This document shows positions 25,673-34,141 of a DNA stretch of 34,141 nt, in pieces (positions within the stretch are counted from its first letter, which is position 1; each line of letters begins with the position of its first letter). Below the pieces are notes generated by a model, which saw nothing but the letters and a program-made list of their open reading frames with translations, was not told where the DNA came from and did not search any database. Source of the DNA: Oscillospiraceae bacterium (GTDB lineage: Bacteria; Bacillota; Clostridia; Oscillospirales; CAG-272); the NCBI GenBank assembly GCA_015064025.1, contig SVSZ01000012.1, positions 1-34,141 of the forward strand, read 5' to 3'. The position numbers and the translations under genes were made by a program.

Positions 25673-26878
25673 TTAAGCGAGGATTTCGGAAACGACGCCG
25701 GAACCAACGGTTCTACCACCCTCACGGATAGCGAAACGGAGACCCTGCTCGCAAGCAACGGGCTTAATCAGCTCAACGGTCATGTCAACGTTATCGCCGG
25801 GACGGCACATCTCAACACCCTCGGGAAGATCGATGTTACCGGTAACGTCGGTGGTTCTGAAGTAGAACTGAGGTCTGTAACCGGTGAAGAAGGGCTTCTT
25901 ACGGCCACCCTCTTTTTCGGTCAGAACGTATACGTGACCAACGAACTTGGTGTGGGGCTTAATGGAGCCGGGCTTCGCAAGAACCTGACCTCTTTCGATG
26001 TCTTCCTTCGCAACACCGCGGAGAAGTGCACCGATGTTGTCACCTGCCTCTGCCTGGGGCAGGAGCTTGTGGAACATCTCGACACCGGTAACGGTGGTAG
26101 AAGAAGCCTCGTCCTTAAGACCAACGATCTCAACAACGTCGGAAACCTTAACGGTACCACGCTCAACACGACCGGTAGCAACAGTACCACGGCCGGAGAT
26201 GGAGAATACGTCCTCGACGGGCATCAGGAAAGGAAGATCTGCCTGGCGCTCGGGAGTGGGGATATAGTTGTCAACCTCGTTCATGAGCTCGAGGATGCAT
26301 GCATACTCGGGAGCGTTGACGTCCTTGTTGTCGGACATAAGAGCCTCACGAGCGGATCCGCGAACGATCGGGAGATCGTCGCCGGGGAACTCGTAAGAGG
26401 ACAGAAGATCACGGATCTCCATCTCAACGAGATCGAGGAGCTCTTCGTCGTCAACGAGGTCAGTCTTGTTCATGAATACTACGATTGCGGGAACGCCAAC
26501 CTGACGAGCGAGCAGAACGTGCTCACGGGTCTGCTGGAGAGGACCGTCGGTACCTGCAACAACGAGGATCGCACCGTCCATCTGAGCTGCACCGGTGATC
26601 ATGTTCTTAACGTAGTCTGCGTGGCCGGGGCAGTCAACGTGAGCGTAGTGACGGTTGTCAGTTTCGTACTCAACGTGACGGGTGTTGATTGTGATACCTC
26701 TTGCCTTTTCCTCGGGAGCGTTATCGATCTGGTCGTATGCCAGAAACTCAACAGCACCGTTCTTAAGAGAAAGGGTCTTGGTGATCGCAGCGGTCAGAGT
26801 GGTCTTACCGTGGTCAACGTGACCAATGGTACCAATGTTAACATGGGGCTTTGTACGTTCAAATGTAGCTTTTGCCAT
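25673..26878 (-). CDS. tuf: Elongation factor Tu
   Basis: [60 protein letters not shown]. Confidence 0.98.
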   Translation of the reverse strand: MAKATFERTKPHVNIGTIGHVDHGKTTLTAAITKTLSLKNGAVEFLAYDQIDNAPEEKARGITINTRHVEYETDNRHYAHVDCPGHADYVKNMITGAAQMDGAILVVAGTDGPLQQTREHVLLARQVGVPAIVVFMNKTDLVDDEELLDLVEMEIRDLLSSYEFPGDDLPIVRGSAREALMSDNKDVNAPEYACILELMNEVDNYIPTPERQADLPFLMPVEDVFSISGRGTVATGRVERGTVKVSDVVEIVGLKDEASSTTVTGVEMFHKLLPQAEAGDNIGALLRGVAKEDIERGQVLAKPGSIKPHTKFVGHVYVLTEKEGGRKKPFFTGYRPQFYFRTTDVTGNIDLPEGVEMCRPGDNVDMTVELIKPVACEQGLRFAIREGGRTVGSGVVSEILA

Positions 26879-26948
26879 TTTGAATTTCCTCCGTTAAATA
26901 TTTTAATTATTTTTGTTTTTTGGGTTTCTATTGAGCCGTCATCAAGGA

Positions 26949-29033
26949 TCAGTTGTTCTTTGCACGTTCCTTGATAATGGTTTCCTGAATGGACTTCGGA
27001 ACCTCTGCGAAGTGGCTGGGCTCCATGGAGTACTGACCGCGTCCCTGTGTCTTGGAACGAAGATCGGTCGCGTATCCGAACATGTTGGAAAGCGGTACGT
27101 TGGCAGTTACCTCAAGAACACCGTTTCCGGATGCTTCCTGAGAAAGGATCTGTCCGCGGCGGCTGTTGAAGTCGCCGATGACGGCACCCATATAATCGTC
27201 GGGAACGATCGTAACGACCTTCATCATAGGCTCGGTAAGCACGGGATCTGCCTTGCGCATAGCTTCCTTGAACGCCATAGAACCTGCGATCTTGAACGCC
27301 ATTTCGGAGGAGTCGACCTCGTGATAAGAACCGTCGTAAAGCGTTACCTTAACGTCAACGACGTTGTAGCCTGCGAGAACACCGCACTGAAGGGCGCCCT
27401 GCATACCTGCGTCAACAGCGGGAATATATTCCTTCGGAATCGCACCGCCGGTAACGGCATTGATGAACTCGTAACCCTTGCCGGGCTCGTTGGGCTCCAT
27501 CGTGATCTTGACATGACCGTACTGACCGGAACCACCGGACTGCTTCTTGTACTTGGTCTCGTGATCGACCTTCTTGCGAATGGTCTCCTTGTAAGCAACC
27601 TGGGGCTTACCGATGTTTGCCTCAACCTTGAACTCACGGAGCAGACGGTCAACGATGATCTCCAGATGGAGCTCACCCATACCTGCAATGATGGTCTGAC
27701 CGGTCTCGTCATCCGTATAGGTACGGAAGGTCGGGTCCTCCTCAGCCAGCTTCGCAAGCGCCAGACCCATCTTTTCCTGTCCTGCGCGAGTCTTGGGCTC
27801 GATCGCAACACGGATAACGGGTTCCGGGAATTCCATGGACTCGAGGATAACGGGATGCTTCTCATCGCAGAAGGTATCACCCGTGGTGGTGTTCTTCACG
27901 CCGATCGCAGCGGCAATATCACCTGCATAGCAGCAATCGATATCCTTTCTCTCGTTTGCATGCATCTGAAGAATTCTTCCCAAACGCTCGTCCTTACCCT
28001 TGGTGGAGTTGTACACAGTATCACCTGCGTTGACAACACCGGAGTAAACGCGGAAATAGCAGAGCTTTCCGACAAACGGGTCGGTCATGATCTTGAATGC
28101 AAGCGCGGAGAAGGGAGCATCATCGGAAGAGGGTCTTTCCTCCTCCTCGCCCGTCTTTGCGTTCGTACCCTTGATAGCGGGAACGTCCACAGGAGAGGGC
28201 ATATAATCGATGATCGCGTCCAGAAGCTTCTGAACACCCTTGTTACGGTAAGAAGTACCGCAAACAACGGGAACGATCGCATTGTCAATGGTTGCCTTAC
28301 GGAGAGCGGCCTTGAGCTCGTCAACCGAGATCTCCTCACCCTCGAGGTACTTCATCATCAATTCGTCGTCGGTGGAAGCAATTGCCTCGACCATCTTTTC
28401 ACGCCATTCGTTGGCAATATCTACCATATCCTCCGGAATGGGCTCAACACGCATGTCCTTACCCATATCGTCGTAGTAGATATCAGCCTCCATGTTCATC
28501 AAATCGACAATGCCTCGGAAGGTCATGTCCTTACCGACGGGCAACTGAATCGGCACTGCATTCGCACGCAGTCTCTGATGAATCATGTCAATAACACGGT
28601 AGAAATCAGCACCGGTGATATCCATCTTGTTGACGTAGATCATACGCGGTACTCTGTATTTGTCAGCCTGTCTCCAAACGGTTTCAGACTGAGGCTCAAC
28701 GCCTCCCTTTGCGCACATAACGGTTACGGAACCGTCAAGGACACGAAGGGAACGCTCTACCTCAACGGTAAAGTCAACGTGACCGGGGGTATCAATGATG
28801 TTAATACGGTTTCCTTTCCAGAAACAGGTGGTCGCAGCAGATGTGATGGTAATACCTCTCTCCTGCTCCTGTGCCATCCAGTCCATGGTTGCGGCGCCTT
28901 CGTGAGTCTCACCAAGCTTATGCGTCTTACCTGTGTAGAACAGGATACGCTCGGTCGTGGTGGTCTTACCTGCGTCGATATGAGCCATAATACCGATGTT
29001 TCTGGTATTTTCAAGTGAATATTCTCTTGCCAT
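26949..29033 (-). CDS. fusA: Elongation factor G
   Basis: [49 protein letters not shown]. Confidence 0.98.
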   Translation of the reverse strand: MAREYSLENTRNIGIMAHIDAGKTTTTERILFYTGKTHKLGETHEGAATMDWMAQEQERGITITSAATTCFWKGNRINIIDTPGHVDFTVEVERSLRVLDGSVTVMCAKGGVEPQSETVWRQADKYRVPRMIYVNKMDITGADFYRVIDMIHQRLRANAVPIQLPVGKDMTFRGIVDLMNMEADIYYDDMGKDMRVEPIPEDMVDIANEWREKMVEAIASTDDELMMKYLEGEEISVDELKAALRKATIDNAIVPVVCGTSYRNKGVQKLLDAIIDYMPSPVDVPAIKGTNAKTGEEEERPSSDDAPFSALAFKIMTDPFVGKLCYFRVYSGVVNAGDTVYNSTKGKDERLGRILQMHANERKDIDCCYAGDIAAAIGVKNTTTGDTFCDEKHPVILESMEFPEPVIRVAIEPKTRAGQEKMGLALAKLAEEDPTFRTYTDDETGQTIIAGMGELHLEIIVDRLLREFKVEANIGKPQVAYKETIRKKVDHETKYKKQSGGSGQYGHVKITMEPNEPGKGYEFINAVTGGAIPKEYIPAVDAGMQGALQCGVLAGYNVVDVKVTLYDGSYHEVDSSEMAFKIAGSMAFKEAMRKADPVLTEPMMKVVTIVPDDYMGAVIGDFNSRRGQILSQEASGNGVLEVTANVPLSNMFGYATDLRSKTQGRGQYSMEPSHFAEVPKSIQETIIKERAKNN

Positions 29034-29060
29034 TGGTTTTTCTCCTTAGATAGGCACAGA

Positions 29061-29531
29061 TCAATATCTGTAGTGAGCAAACGCCTTGTTTGCCTCTGCC
29101 ATACGATGCGTCTCTTCCTTCTTCTTGAAGGCTCCGCCTGCGCTGTTCTTTGCGTCGATGATCTCGCCCGCAAGTCTCTCAGCCATGGTCTTTTCTCCGC
29201 GCTTTCTCGCGAAGAGGATGAGCCAACGAAGTCCGAGCGTCTGACGGCGCTCAGCTCTGACCTCCATCGGTACCTGGTAGGTGGAACCGCCTACACGGCG
29301 AGCCTTAACCTCCAGAACAGGCATGATATTCTCAAGTGCTTCCTGGAAAACTTCGAGAGCGCTCTGGCCCTGCTTTTCCTCAACAAGCTTAAATGCGTCG
29401 TAGACAATGGTCTGAGCAACGCCCTTTTTGCCGTCATACATTACGTTGTTGATCAGCTTGGTAACAAGCTTGGAACCATACAGCGGATCCGGCAATACAT
29501 CTCTTTTGGTAATACGACCTCTTCTCGGCAC
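29061..29531 (-). CDS. rpsG: 30S ribosomal protein S7
   Basis: (V/M)[39 protein letters not shown] start at 29531 after AAGGAGGGAAGTACA, not the upstream ATG at 29582. Confidence 0.95.
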   Translation of the reverse strand: MPRRGRITKRDVLPDPLYGSKLVTKLINNVMYDGKKGVAQTIVYDAFKLVEEKQGQSALEVFQEALENIMPVLEVKARRVGGSTYQVPMEVRAERRQTLGLRWLILFARKRGEKTMAERLAGEIIDAKNSAGGAFKKKEETHRMAEANKAFAHYRY

Positions 29532-29696
29532 TGTACTTCCCTCCTTCATCAAAATTATGAAATCATTGGTACTCAAAAGCATCTTCTGTTAGCGCCGTCG
29601 GGGTAAACATAAACATTAAATTTACGAAAACACGTCAGACGGGCAAATGTGCTTTTTTGTGGGTTCGGGACGTCATAGCCTCCCGATCAAAGAAAA

Positions 29697-30113
29697 TTAC
29701 TTCTTCTTTGCTTTCTTTGCGCCGTACTTGGAACGGCCCTGGTTACGGTTCGCAACGCCCTGAGCGTCAAGAGTTCCGCGGATGATGTGGTAACGTACAC
29801 CGGGAAGGTCTCTTACACGACCTCCTCTGATCAGTACCACAGAGTGCTCCTGCAGGTTGTGTCCGATACCGGGAATATAGACGGTTGCTTCCATTCCGTT
29901 GGTAAGACGTACTCTTGCAATCTTTCTCATTGCGGAGTTCGGCTTCTTAGGGCTGGTGGTAGACACCTTGGTGCAAACGCCTCTCTTCTGCGGTGCAGAC
30001 TGGTCGATGGCAGCGTTCTTCAAAGAGTTGAAGCCCTTCTGGAGAACGGGAGCCTTGGACTTGTAATCCTTTTCGCCGCGTCCCTGTCTGACAAGCTGGT
30101 TAAAAGTTGGCAT
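29697..30113 (-). CDS. rpsL: 30S ribosomal protein S12
   Basis: [67 protein letters not shown]. Confidence 0.98.
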   Translation of the reverse strand: MPTFNQLVRQGRGEKDYKSKAPVLQKGFNSLKNAAIDQSAPQKRGVCTKVSTTSPKKPNSAMRKIARVRLTNGMEATVYIPGIGHNLQEHSVVLIRGGRVRDLPGVRYHIIRGTLDAQGVANRNQGRSKYGAKKAKKK

Positions 30114-30255
30114 TCTTCAGTTTCCTCCTTCTTCCGAAATTTAATGTTTATATTACAGACACCCGACAAGCATGTCGCGTGAAACTGCCAAACGAAAATT
30201 TCCTTTCCGCAACTGCAATAGGCACAGTACGGGCATAAGCCGGAAAATACAATTT

Positions 30256-30284
30256 ATTATATCACTTCCCCTTGATTTTGTCAA
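30256..30284 (-). promoter_or_regulatory. Consensus promoter for the str operon
   Basis: Minus TTGACA (30279-30284), 17 bp, TATAAT (30256-30261), TGA extension. Confidence 0.9.
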
Positions 30285-30443
30285 GAACCAAGCCTTTCTT
30301 CCGCTTTTTTCTCCCTTTTGCACAAATTATTGTAGCACAGAATTGATTATTTGCCACAAAATTAGTCCTTTATACCGTTTCCCATCTCGTTTTTTTGGAA
30401 AAATTCAACATACCCTCTCCGAGACAGCTCCGTTTTCGTCCTA

Positions 30444-30486
30444 AAAAAAGAGCGCTCCGAACGCAAGATCGCGTCCGAAGCGTTCC
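30444..30486 (-). terminator. Intrinsic terminator after the oxidoreductase pair
   Basis: Minus AACGCTTCGGACGC GATCTT GCGTTCGGAGCGCT CTTTTTTT (with G-U pairs and one mismatch). Confidence 0.75.
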
Positions 30487-30505
30487 TATAACAGCTCTCA
30501 GGCCA

Positions 30506-31339
30506 TCAAAGCATTTCCCAAGCATCGCTCGCAGCGAGCAAGCGCTCGCGCAGCTTCATAACGGCAAGCGTCTGCTCTCTTGAAAAGTCCACGTTCCCCG
30601 TCTCATAGAAGCAAAGGATCTTTTCCATCAGTGTACGGAAGAAATCCGAGGTCACGCTCTCTGTTTTCGAAGCGCCGTCTGCCCCCTCGGCTGTCACAGA
30701 GAAGGGCAAGGAGGGATCATAGATCGCTGTCGCCGCCCCCACAGCACCGTAGCAAACGCGGAATATACGCTGTTTTCCCTGTGCTTCCGCTTTGACCGCC
30801 TTGGCATCACATCCAAGAAGTCTGACGATCATTTCGATCTGATGCACAATGTATTCGTCGGCGCTTCTGCCGCCACCTGTGGTAATGACGTTGCATGCGC
30901 CCTTCATCTTATCAAGCTCTGCGGCATAACGGAGTGCAGAGGTGGAAAATACGGCGGCACCGTAGCGATCGGCAAGAGCAAAGATCTCCTCGGCATCCGC
31001 AAGATTCGGTGTAAAGGTCTTATCAATGTAGGTGCGTTTTCCGTAGCGAAGCGCGATTCTCGCATACTCGAGGTGCTTTTCGGGATTGGACGGTGCCAGG
31101 ATCAGGAGAACGTCGCTCTTCTCGCATACCTCTTCCATCGTGGCACAAAGCTCCACGCCGTTTTCCCGACACCATTCCTCATTCGTTTTTCCATCGCGCA
31201 GGGAGACCGCAATCTCTCCCCATGCGTAGGCAATTTCATAATCCAGACCGTCGCGCGCACAGATCTCGCGAATCCAGGCAGGATAGTTGTTGGCATGCCA
31301 TTCACTCAGATAATAGTCGATGAATCCGATTTTTTTCAT
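30506..31339 (-). CDS. Gfo/Idh/MocA-family oxidoreductase-like protein
   Basis: MKKIGFIDYYLSEWHANNYPAWIREI...SDVLLILAPSNPEKHLEYARIALRYGKRTYIDKTFTPNLADAEEIFALA; start moved to ATG 31339, eight bases from the upstream stop. Confidence 0.82.
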   Translation of the reverse strand: MKKIGFIDYYLSEWHANNYPAWIREICARDGLDYEIAYAWGEIAVSLRDGKTNEEWCRENGVELCATMEEVCEKSDVLLILAPSNPEKHLEYARIALRYGKRTYIDKTFTPNLADAEEIFALADRYGAAVFSTSALRYAAELDKMKGACNVITTGGGRSADEYIVHQIEMIVRLLGCDAKAVKAEAQGKQRIFRVCYGAVGAATAIYDPSLPFSVTAEGADGASKTESVTSDFFRTLMEKILCFYETGNVDFSREQTLAVMKLRERLLAASDAWEML

Positions 31340-31346
31340 AGCTCGC

Positions 31347-32402
31347 TCACACCTCAAGTTCTTTTCCAAGTTCTGCAGAGCGGTAGAGAGAATCGAGCAG
31401 CTTCATCGTCTCAAGAATGTTGGAGATATGGTTGCGGTTATAGACACCCGTATCGATAGACTCAAGGAACGCCTCATCCTCACGCTGATACATATCGGGA
31501 ATATCATACTCGGGCGAGGTAGTTTCCAGCGTCTCACCGTTGAAGAAGCTGAAGTGGTTACCGTAATCCAGACGCGCGCCTCCCTTGTCACCGAGGAAAT
31601 CAATGAACATTTCGCGATCGGGGACGTTCTGCGCCCACGCTCCGTTGAAGGAGATGCTTGCCTTATCGGTGCGGATATAACCCGTGATAAAATCGTCAAC
31701 GTCGTTGGTGCCGTTTTCGATGTCCGCGGTATCCTCTGCCCACATACCCGTGTACTTATACGCCTTCATATCCTTCGCCATTTCGCTGTAAGCGTCACAG
31801 GTCAGATTTTTGATCTTGGCAGAGCCGAGGATGTAAAGGATCAGATCGAGGAAGTGCACACCCCAGTCGATCAGAACGCCGCCGCCGGACTGTGCTTTCG
31901 TTGTAAACGCGCCGCCAAGGCCGGGAATGCTTCTGTTGGAACGGAAGGAACAGTATACGTGATAGATGTTACCGAACTTACCCTCGCGGTTCCATTCCTC
32001 AAGCATTTCGACGGACTTATGGTAACGGTTGCAAACACCGATATTAAGGATCTTTCCCTGTTTCTCAGCTTCCGCCGCCATCTCCTCGGAAAGTGCGTAG
32101 TTGACGGTGATGGGCTTTTCACACATAACGTGCTTACCCGCGCGGAGCGCATCCATCGTGACGGTGTAGTGCGCAAAGTTGGGGGTCAGAACAAATACCG
32201 CATCCACCTCGGGATCATTGAGTGCTACGTGATAGTCGGTAATGGTTTGCTCGATGATAGGGAAATCCTCCTTCATCTTTTCTGCCTTCTCAAGGATCAG
32301 ATCACACGCATACTTTACGCGGATACCTTCCATTTTGGAAAATGCGGGAAAATGTGCAAGTCTCGCAATTCTTCCGCAACCGATCACAGCTAAGGTTTTC
32401 AT
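31347..32402 (-). CDS. Gfo/Idh/MocA-family oxidoreductase
   Basis: MKTLAVIGCGRIARLAHFPAF...VDAVFVLTPNFAHYTVTMDALRAGKHVMCEKPITVNYALSEEMAAEAEKQ...LIDWGVHFLDLILYILG. Confidence 0.93.
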   Translation of the reverse strand: MKTLAVIGCGRIARLAHFPAFSKMEGIRVKYACDLILEKAEKMKEDFPIIEQTITDYHVALNDPEVDAVFVLTPNFAHYTVTMDALRAGKHVMCEKPITVNYALSEEMAAEAEKQGKILNIGVCNRYHKSVEMLEEWNREGKFGNIYHVYCSFRSNRSIPGLGGAFTTKAQSGGGVLIDWGVHFLDLILYILGSAKIKNLTCDAYSEMAKDMKAYKYTGMWAEDTADIENGTNDVDDFITGYIRTDKASISFNGAWAQNVPDREMFIDFLGDKGGARLDYGNHFSFFNGETLETTSPEYDIPDMYQREDEAFLESIDTGVYNRNHISNILETMKLLDSLYRSAELGKELEV

Positions 32403-32468
32403 TTTGAATACATCCTTTCTTATTTCATGTAGAATGCTCCCGACCGTCAGGGCACTCCCTACAGCACA

Positions 32469-32497
32469 ATCATACTCTCAAAATCGCGCTTTGTAAA
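32469..32497 (-). promoter_or_regulatory. Promoter for the oxidoreductase operon
   Basis: Minus TTTACA (32492-32497), 17 bp, TATGAT (32469-32474). Confidence 0.78.
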
Positions 32498-32541
32498 TGT
32501 CATCCTTTTGTATCATTGATGTCATTTTTTTGTATTTTTGA
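32498..32541. promoter_or_regulatory. Two tandem 22-bp direct repeats abutting the -35 (candidate AraC-type operator)
   Basis: TGTCATCCTTTTGTATCATTGA / TGTCATTTTTTTGTATTTTTGA, 18/22 identical, head to tail. Confidence 0.7.
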
Positions 32542-32581
32542 AAATAACCAAAAATATGACAAGTAAAAAGTTGTATTTTTA

Positions 32582-32610
32582 TTGACAAACGGTATTTTTT
32601 TGATTACAAT
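32582..32610 (+). promoter_or_regulatory. Promoter for the AraC-type regulator
   Basis: TTGACA (32582-32587), 17 bp, TACAAT (32605-32610). Confidence 0.82.
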
Positions 32611-32634
32611 ATCTAAAAAAGGGGGGATCGGACA

Positions 32635-33498
32635 GTGGGCACAACGTATCACATCCATCACAGCTATATCAACACGCCGTTACAGTTCGACAAGCTCCGT
32701 CTTGTCCAGATCGGCACCAAACATTGCCGCGACGCGGCGTCCATTGAGCGCCATTTACACCGCAATTGGTTTGAATTGACCATTCTGACACACGGAAGCG
32801 CCACCATACTTACCAACGACGTTCCCGTCAAGCTTCGCGAGGGAGACATTTATCTCTCCTTTCCAGCAGAATTTCACGAGATCGTCTCCGAGGGAGGCAC
32901 TTCGTTTCATTTCGACTTTTTTTCTTTTCAGACAGATCACGCCCCCTATCTTGAGGATTTGGAATACATCATGCAGCACTTCGCGCGCGCAGAGGATCGC
33001 ATTCTCCACAACAGTATGATCCGCGCGCTTGTGCGCGAGACGCTGGCGCAGCTTCAATTTCCGCAGGAAACTCCGTACAGGAGCGAAATGCTCACCGCTC
33101 AGCTTCTTCAGATCTTCATCCTCCTTGTGCAGCATTTCAGAAACATCACTCCCACCGAGCCTGTCGGCAACGCCTCCCAAGCACAGCAATTCTGCTTTTC
33201 CGTCATGCACTACATCGATACGCACATCTACACCTTGAAAACTCCGGGAGAGCTTGCGGCGCTTACCAACTACAACTACAGCTATCTTTCGCATCTTTTC
33301 CATTCCGTGACCTCGCAAACGCTTTCGGGATACTTTCAAAAAAGGCGGCTCGAAACCGCCGCCGCTCTTCTTAGTGAAAACGATCTGCAGATCGGTGAGA
33401 TCGCCGCAATGCTCCATTATTCCTCGGTTTATGCATTTTCCAAAGCGTTCCGCGCCCACTTCGGCGCTTCACCGCGCGCATACAGAGATCAGCTTTGA
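32635..33498 (+). CDS. AraC-family transcriptional regulator with N-terminal cupin-like domain
   Basis: GTG start after AAAGGGGGG; LTILTHGSATILTNDVPVKLREGDIYLSFPAEFHEI; C-terminal HTH LAALTNYNYSYLSHLFHSVTSQTLSGYFQKRRLETAAALLSENDLQIGEIAAMLHYSSVYAFSKAFRAHFGASPRAYR. Confidence 0.93.
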   Translation: MGTTYHIHHSYINTPLQFDKLRLVQIGTKHCRDAASIERHLHRNWFELTILTHGSATILTNDVPVKLREGDIYLSFPAEFHEIVSEGGTSFHFDFFSFQTDHAPYLEDLEYIMQHFARAEDRILHNSMIRALVRETLAQLQFPQETPYRSEMLTAQLLQIFILLVQHFRNITPTEPVGNASQAQQFCFSVMHYIDTHIYTLKTPGELAALTNYNYSYLSHLFHSVTSQTLSGYFQKRRLETAAALLSENDLQIGEIAAMLHYSSVYAFSKAFRAHFGASPRAYRDQL

Positions 33499-33526
33499 CC
33501 GCTCTCGTGCAACTCCTTTACACTAA

Positions 33527-33562
33527 AAAAATTCGGGCGCTCACCGATTTGGTGAGCGCCCG
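33527..33562 (-). terminator. Intrinsic terminator after the pyruvate:ferredoxin oxidoreductase gene
   Basis: Minus CGGGCGCTCACC AAATC GGTGAGCGCCCG AATTTTTTT. Confidence 0.88.
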
Positions 33563-33582
33563 TGGCGTTTTTATACTGTCAA

Positions 33583-34141
33583 TTATTCGTACAGCTTGCC
33601 CATCTTGAGCAGTCTGTCGTATTTCGCCTTCGCGTTGTTGCTTGCCTTCTCGAAGAGATCAGCCGCTCTTTCGGGGAAGGACTGAACGAGACGTGCATAG
33701 CGAGCCTCGGACTTGATGAACTCTACGTAATCCGCGGTGGGAGCCTTGGAGTCGATGGAAAGCTTGTTGGACTCAAGGGTCGGATTGTAGCGGAACATCT
33801 GCCAGTAGCCTGCCTCAACCGCTCTCTTCATCTCAAGCTGGCAGTTCTGCATCGTGCCCTTGATACCGTGCATTTCGCAAGGTGCGTAGCCGATGATCAG
33901 AGAAGGACCGTTGTAAGCCTCTGCCTCCTTGAGTGCCTTAAGAAGCTGGTTCATATCAGCGCCCATAGCAACCTGTGCAACGTATACGTAGCCGTAGGAC
34001 ATTGCGATCTCAGCAAGGTTCTTCTTGCCGATTGCCTTACCAGCTGCCGCAAACTGAGCAACCTGACCTACCTGAGAAGCCTTGGAAGCCTGTCCGCCGG
34101 TGTTGGAATAAACCTCGGTATCGAATACGAAGACGTTGACA
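33583..34141 (-). CDS. nifJ: Pyruvate:ferredoxin (flavodoxin) oxidoreductase, C-terminal part; 5' end outside window
   Basis: Open frame past ATG 34002 to the window edge: VNVFVFDTEVYSNTGGQASKASQVGQVAQFAAAGKAIGKKNLAEIAMSYGYVYVAQVAMG... (TPP-binding DTEVYSNTGGQ motif). Confidence 0.95.
   Translation of the reverse strand, partial: VNVFVFDTEVYSNTGGQASKASQVGQVAQFAAAGKAIGKKNLAEIAMSYGYVYVAQVAMGADMNQLLKALKEAEAYNGPSLIIGYAPCEMHGIKGTMQNCQLEMKRAVEAGYWQMFRYNPTLESNKLSIDSKAPTADYVEFIKSEARYARLVQSFPERAADLFEKASNNAKAKYDRLLKMGKLYE

Noticed and set aside
26913-29018. 701-aa plus-strand ORF opposite fusA
   Set aside because: Antisense to a certain EF-G gene; Leu/His/Arg-rich shadow composition, no domain motif.

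Overview
Window from an anaerobic Firmicutes (Clostridia-like) chromosome, with almost all genes on the minus strand. Right half is housekeeping: partial pyruvate:ferredoxin oxidoreductase, an AraC-type regulator divergent from two Gfo/Idh/MocA oxidoreductases, rpsL-rpsG-fusA-tuf, an FMN-riboswitch-controlled RibU-like ECF component, an LRR surface protein, dusB, a large secreted LamG/metallophosphoesterase protein followed by an unlisted 47-aa ORF, pfkA, pgk, tpiA, a CpsB/C/D-type tyrosine phosphatase/adaptor/BY-kinase trio and an M55 peptidase. The most unusual region is the left ~11.7 kb, a co-directional cluster behind a near-consensus promoter. It encodes a zinc-ribbon multi-TM protein, a CvpA-like protein, two small C-terminally anchored TM proteins, a GH3-like/2-TM/AAA-like fusion in which both domains appear to have lost catalytic motifs, a membrane-anchored McrB/AAA_5-type ATPase with intact motifs, and an MBG-repeat/transglutaminase-like exported protein. 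The last gene runs off the left edge and is absent from the ORF track. I propose this cluster as the candidate undescribed system. Other points: a 22-bp tandem operator abutting a -35 element, two inverted repeats flanking -35 elements, a 12-bp homopolymer next to a promoter, and a natural Lys-to-Arg at the streptomycin-resistance position of S12. All assignments come from reading motifs; no database searches or alignments were run.
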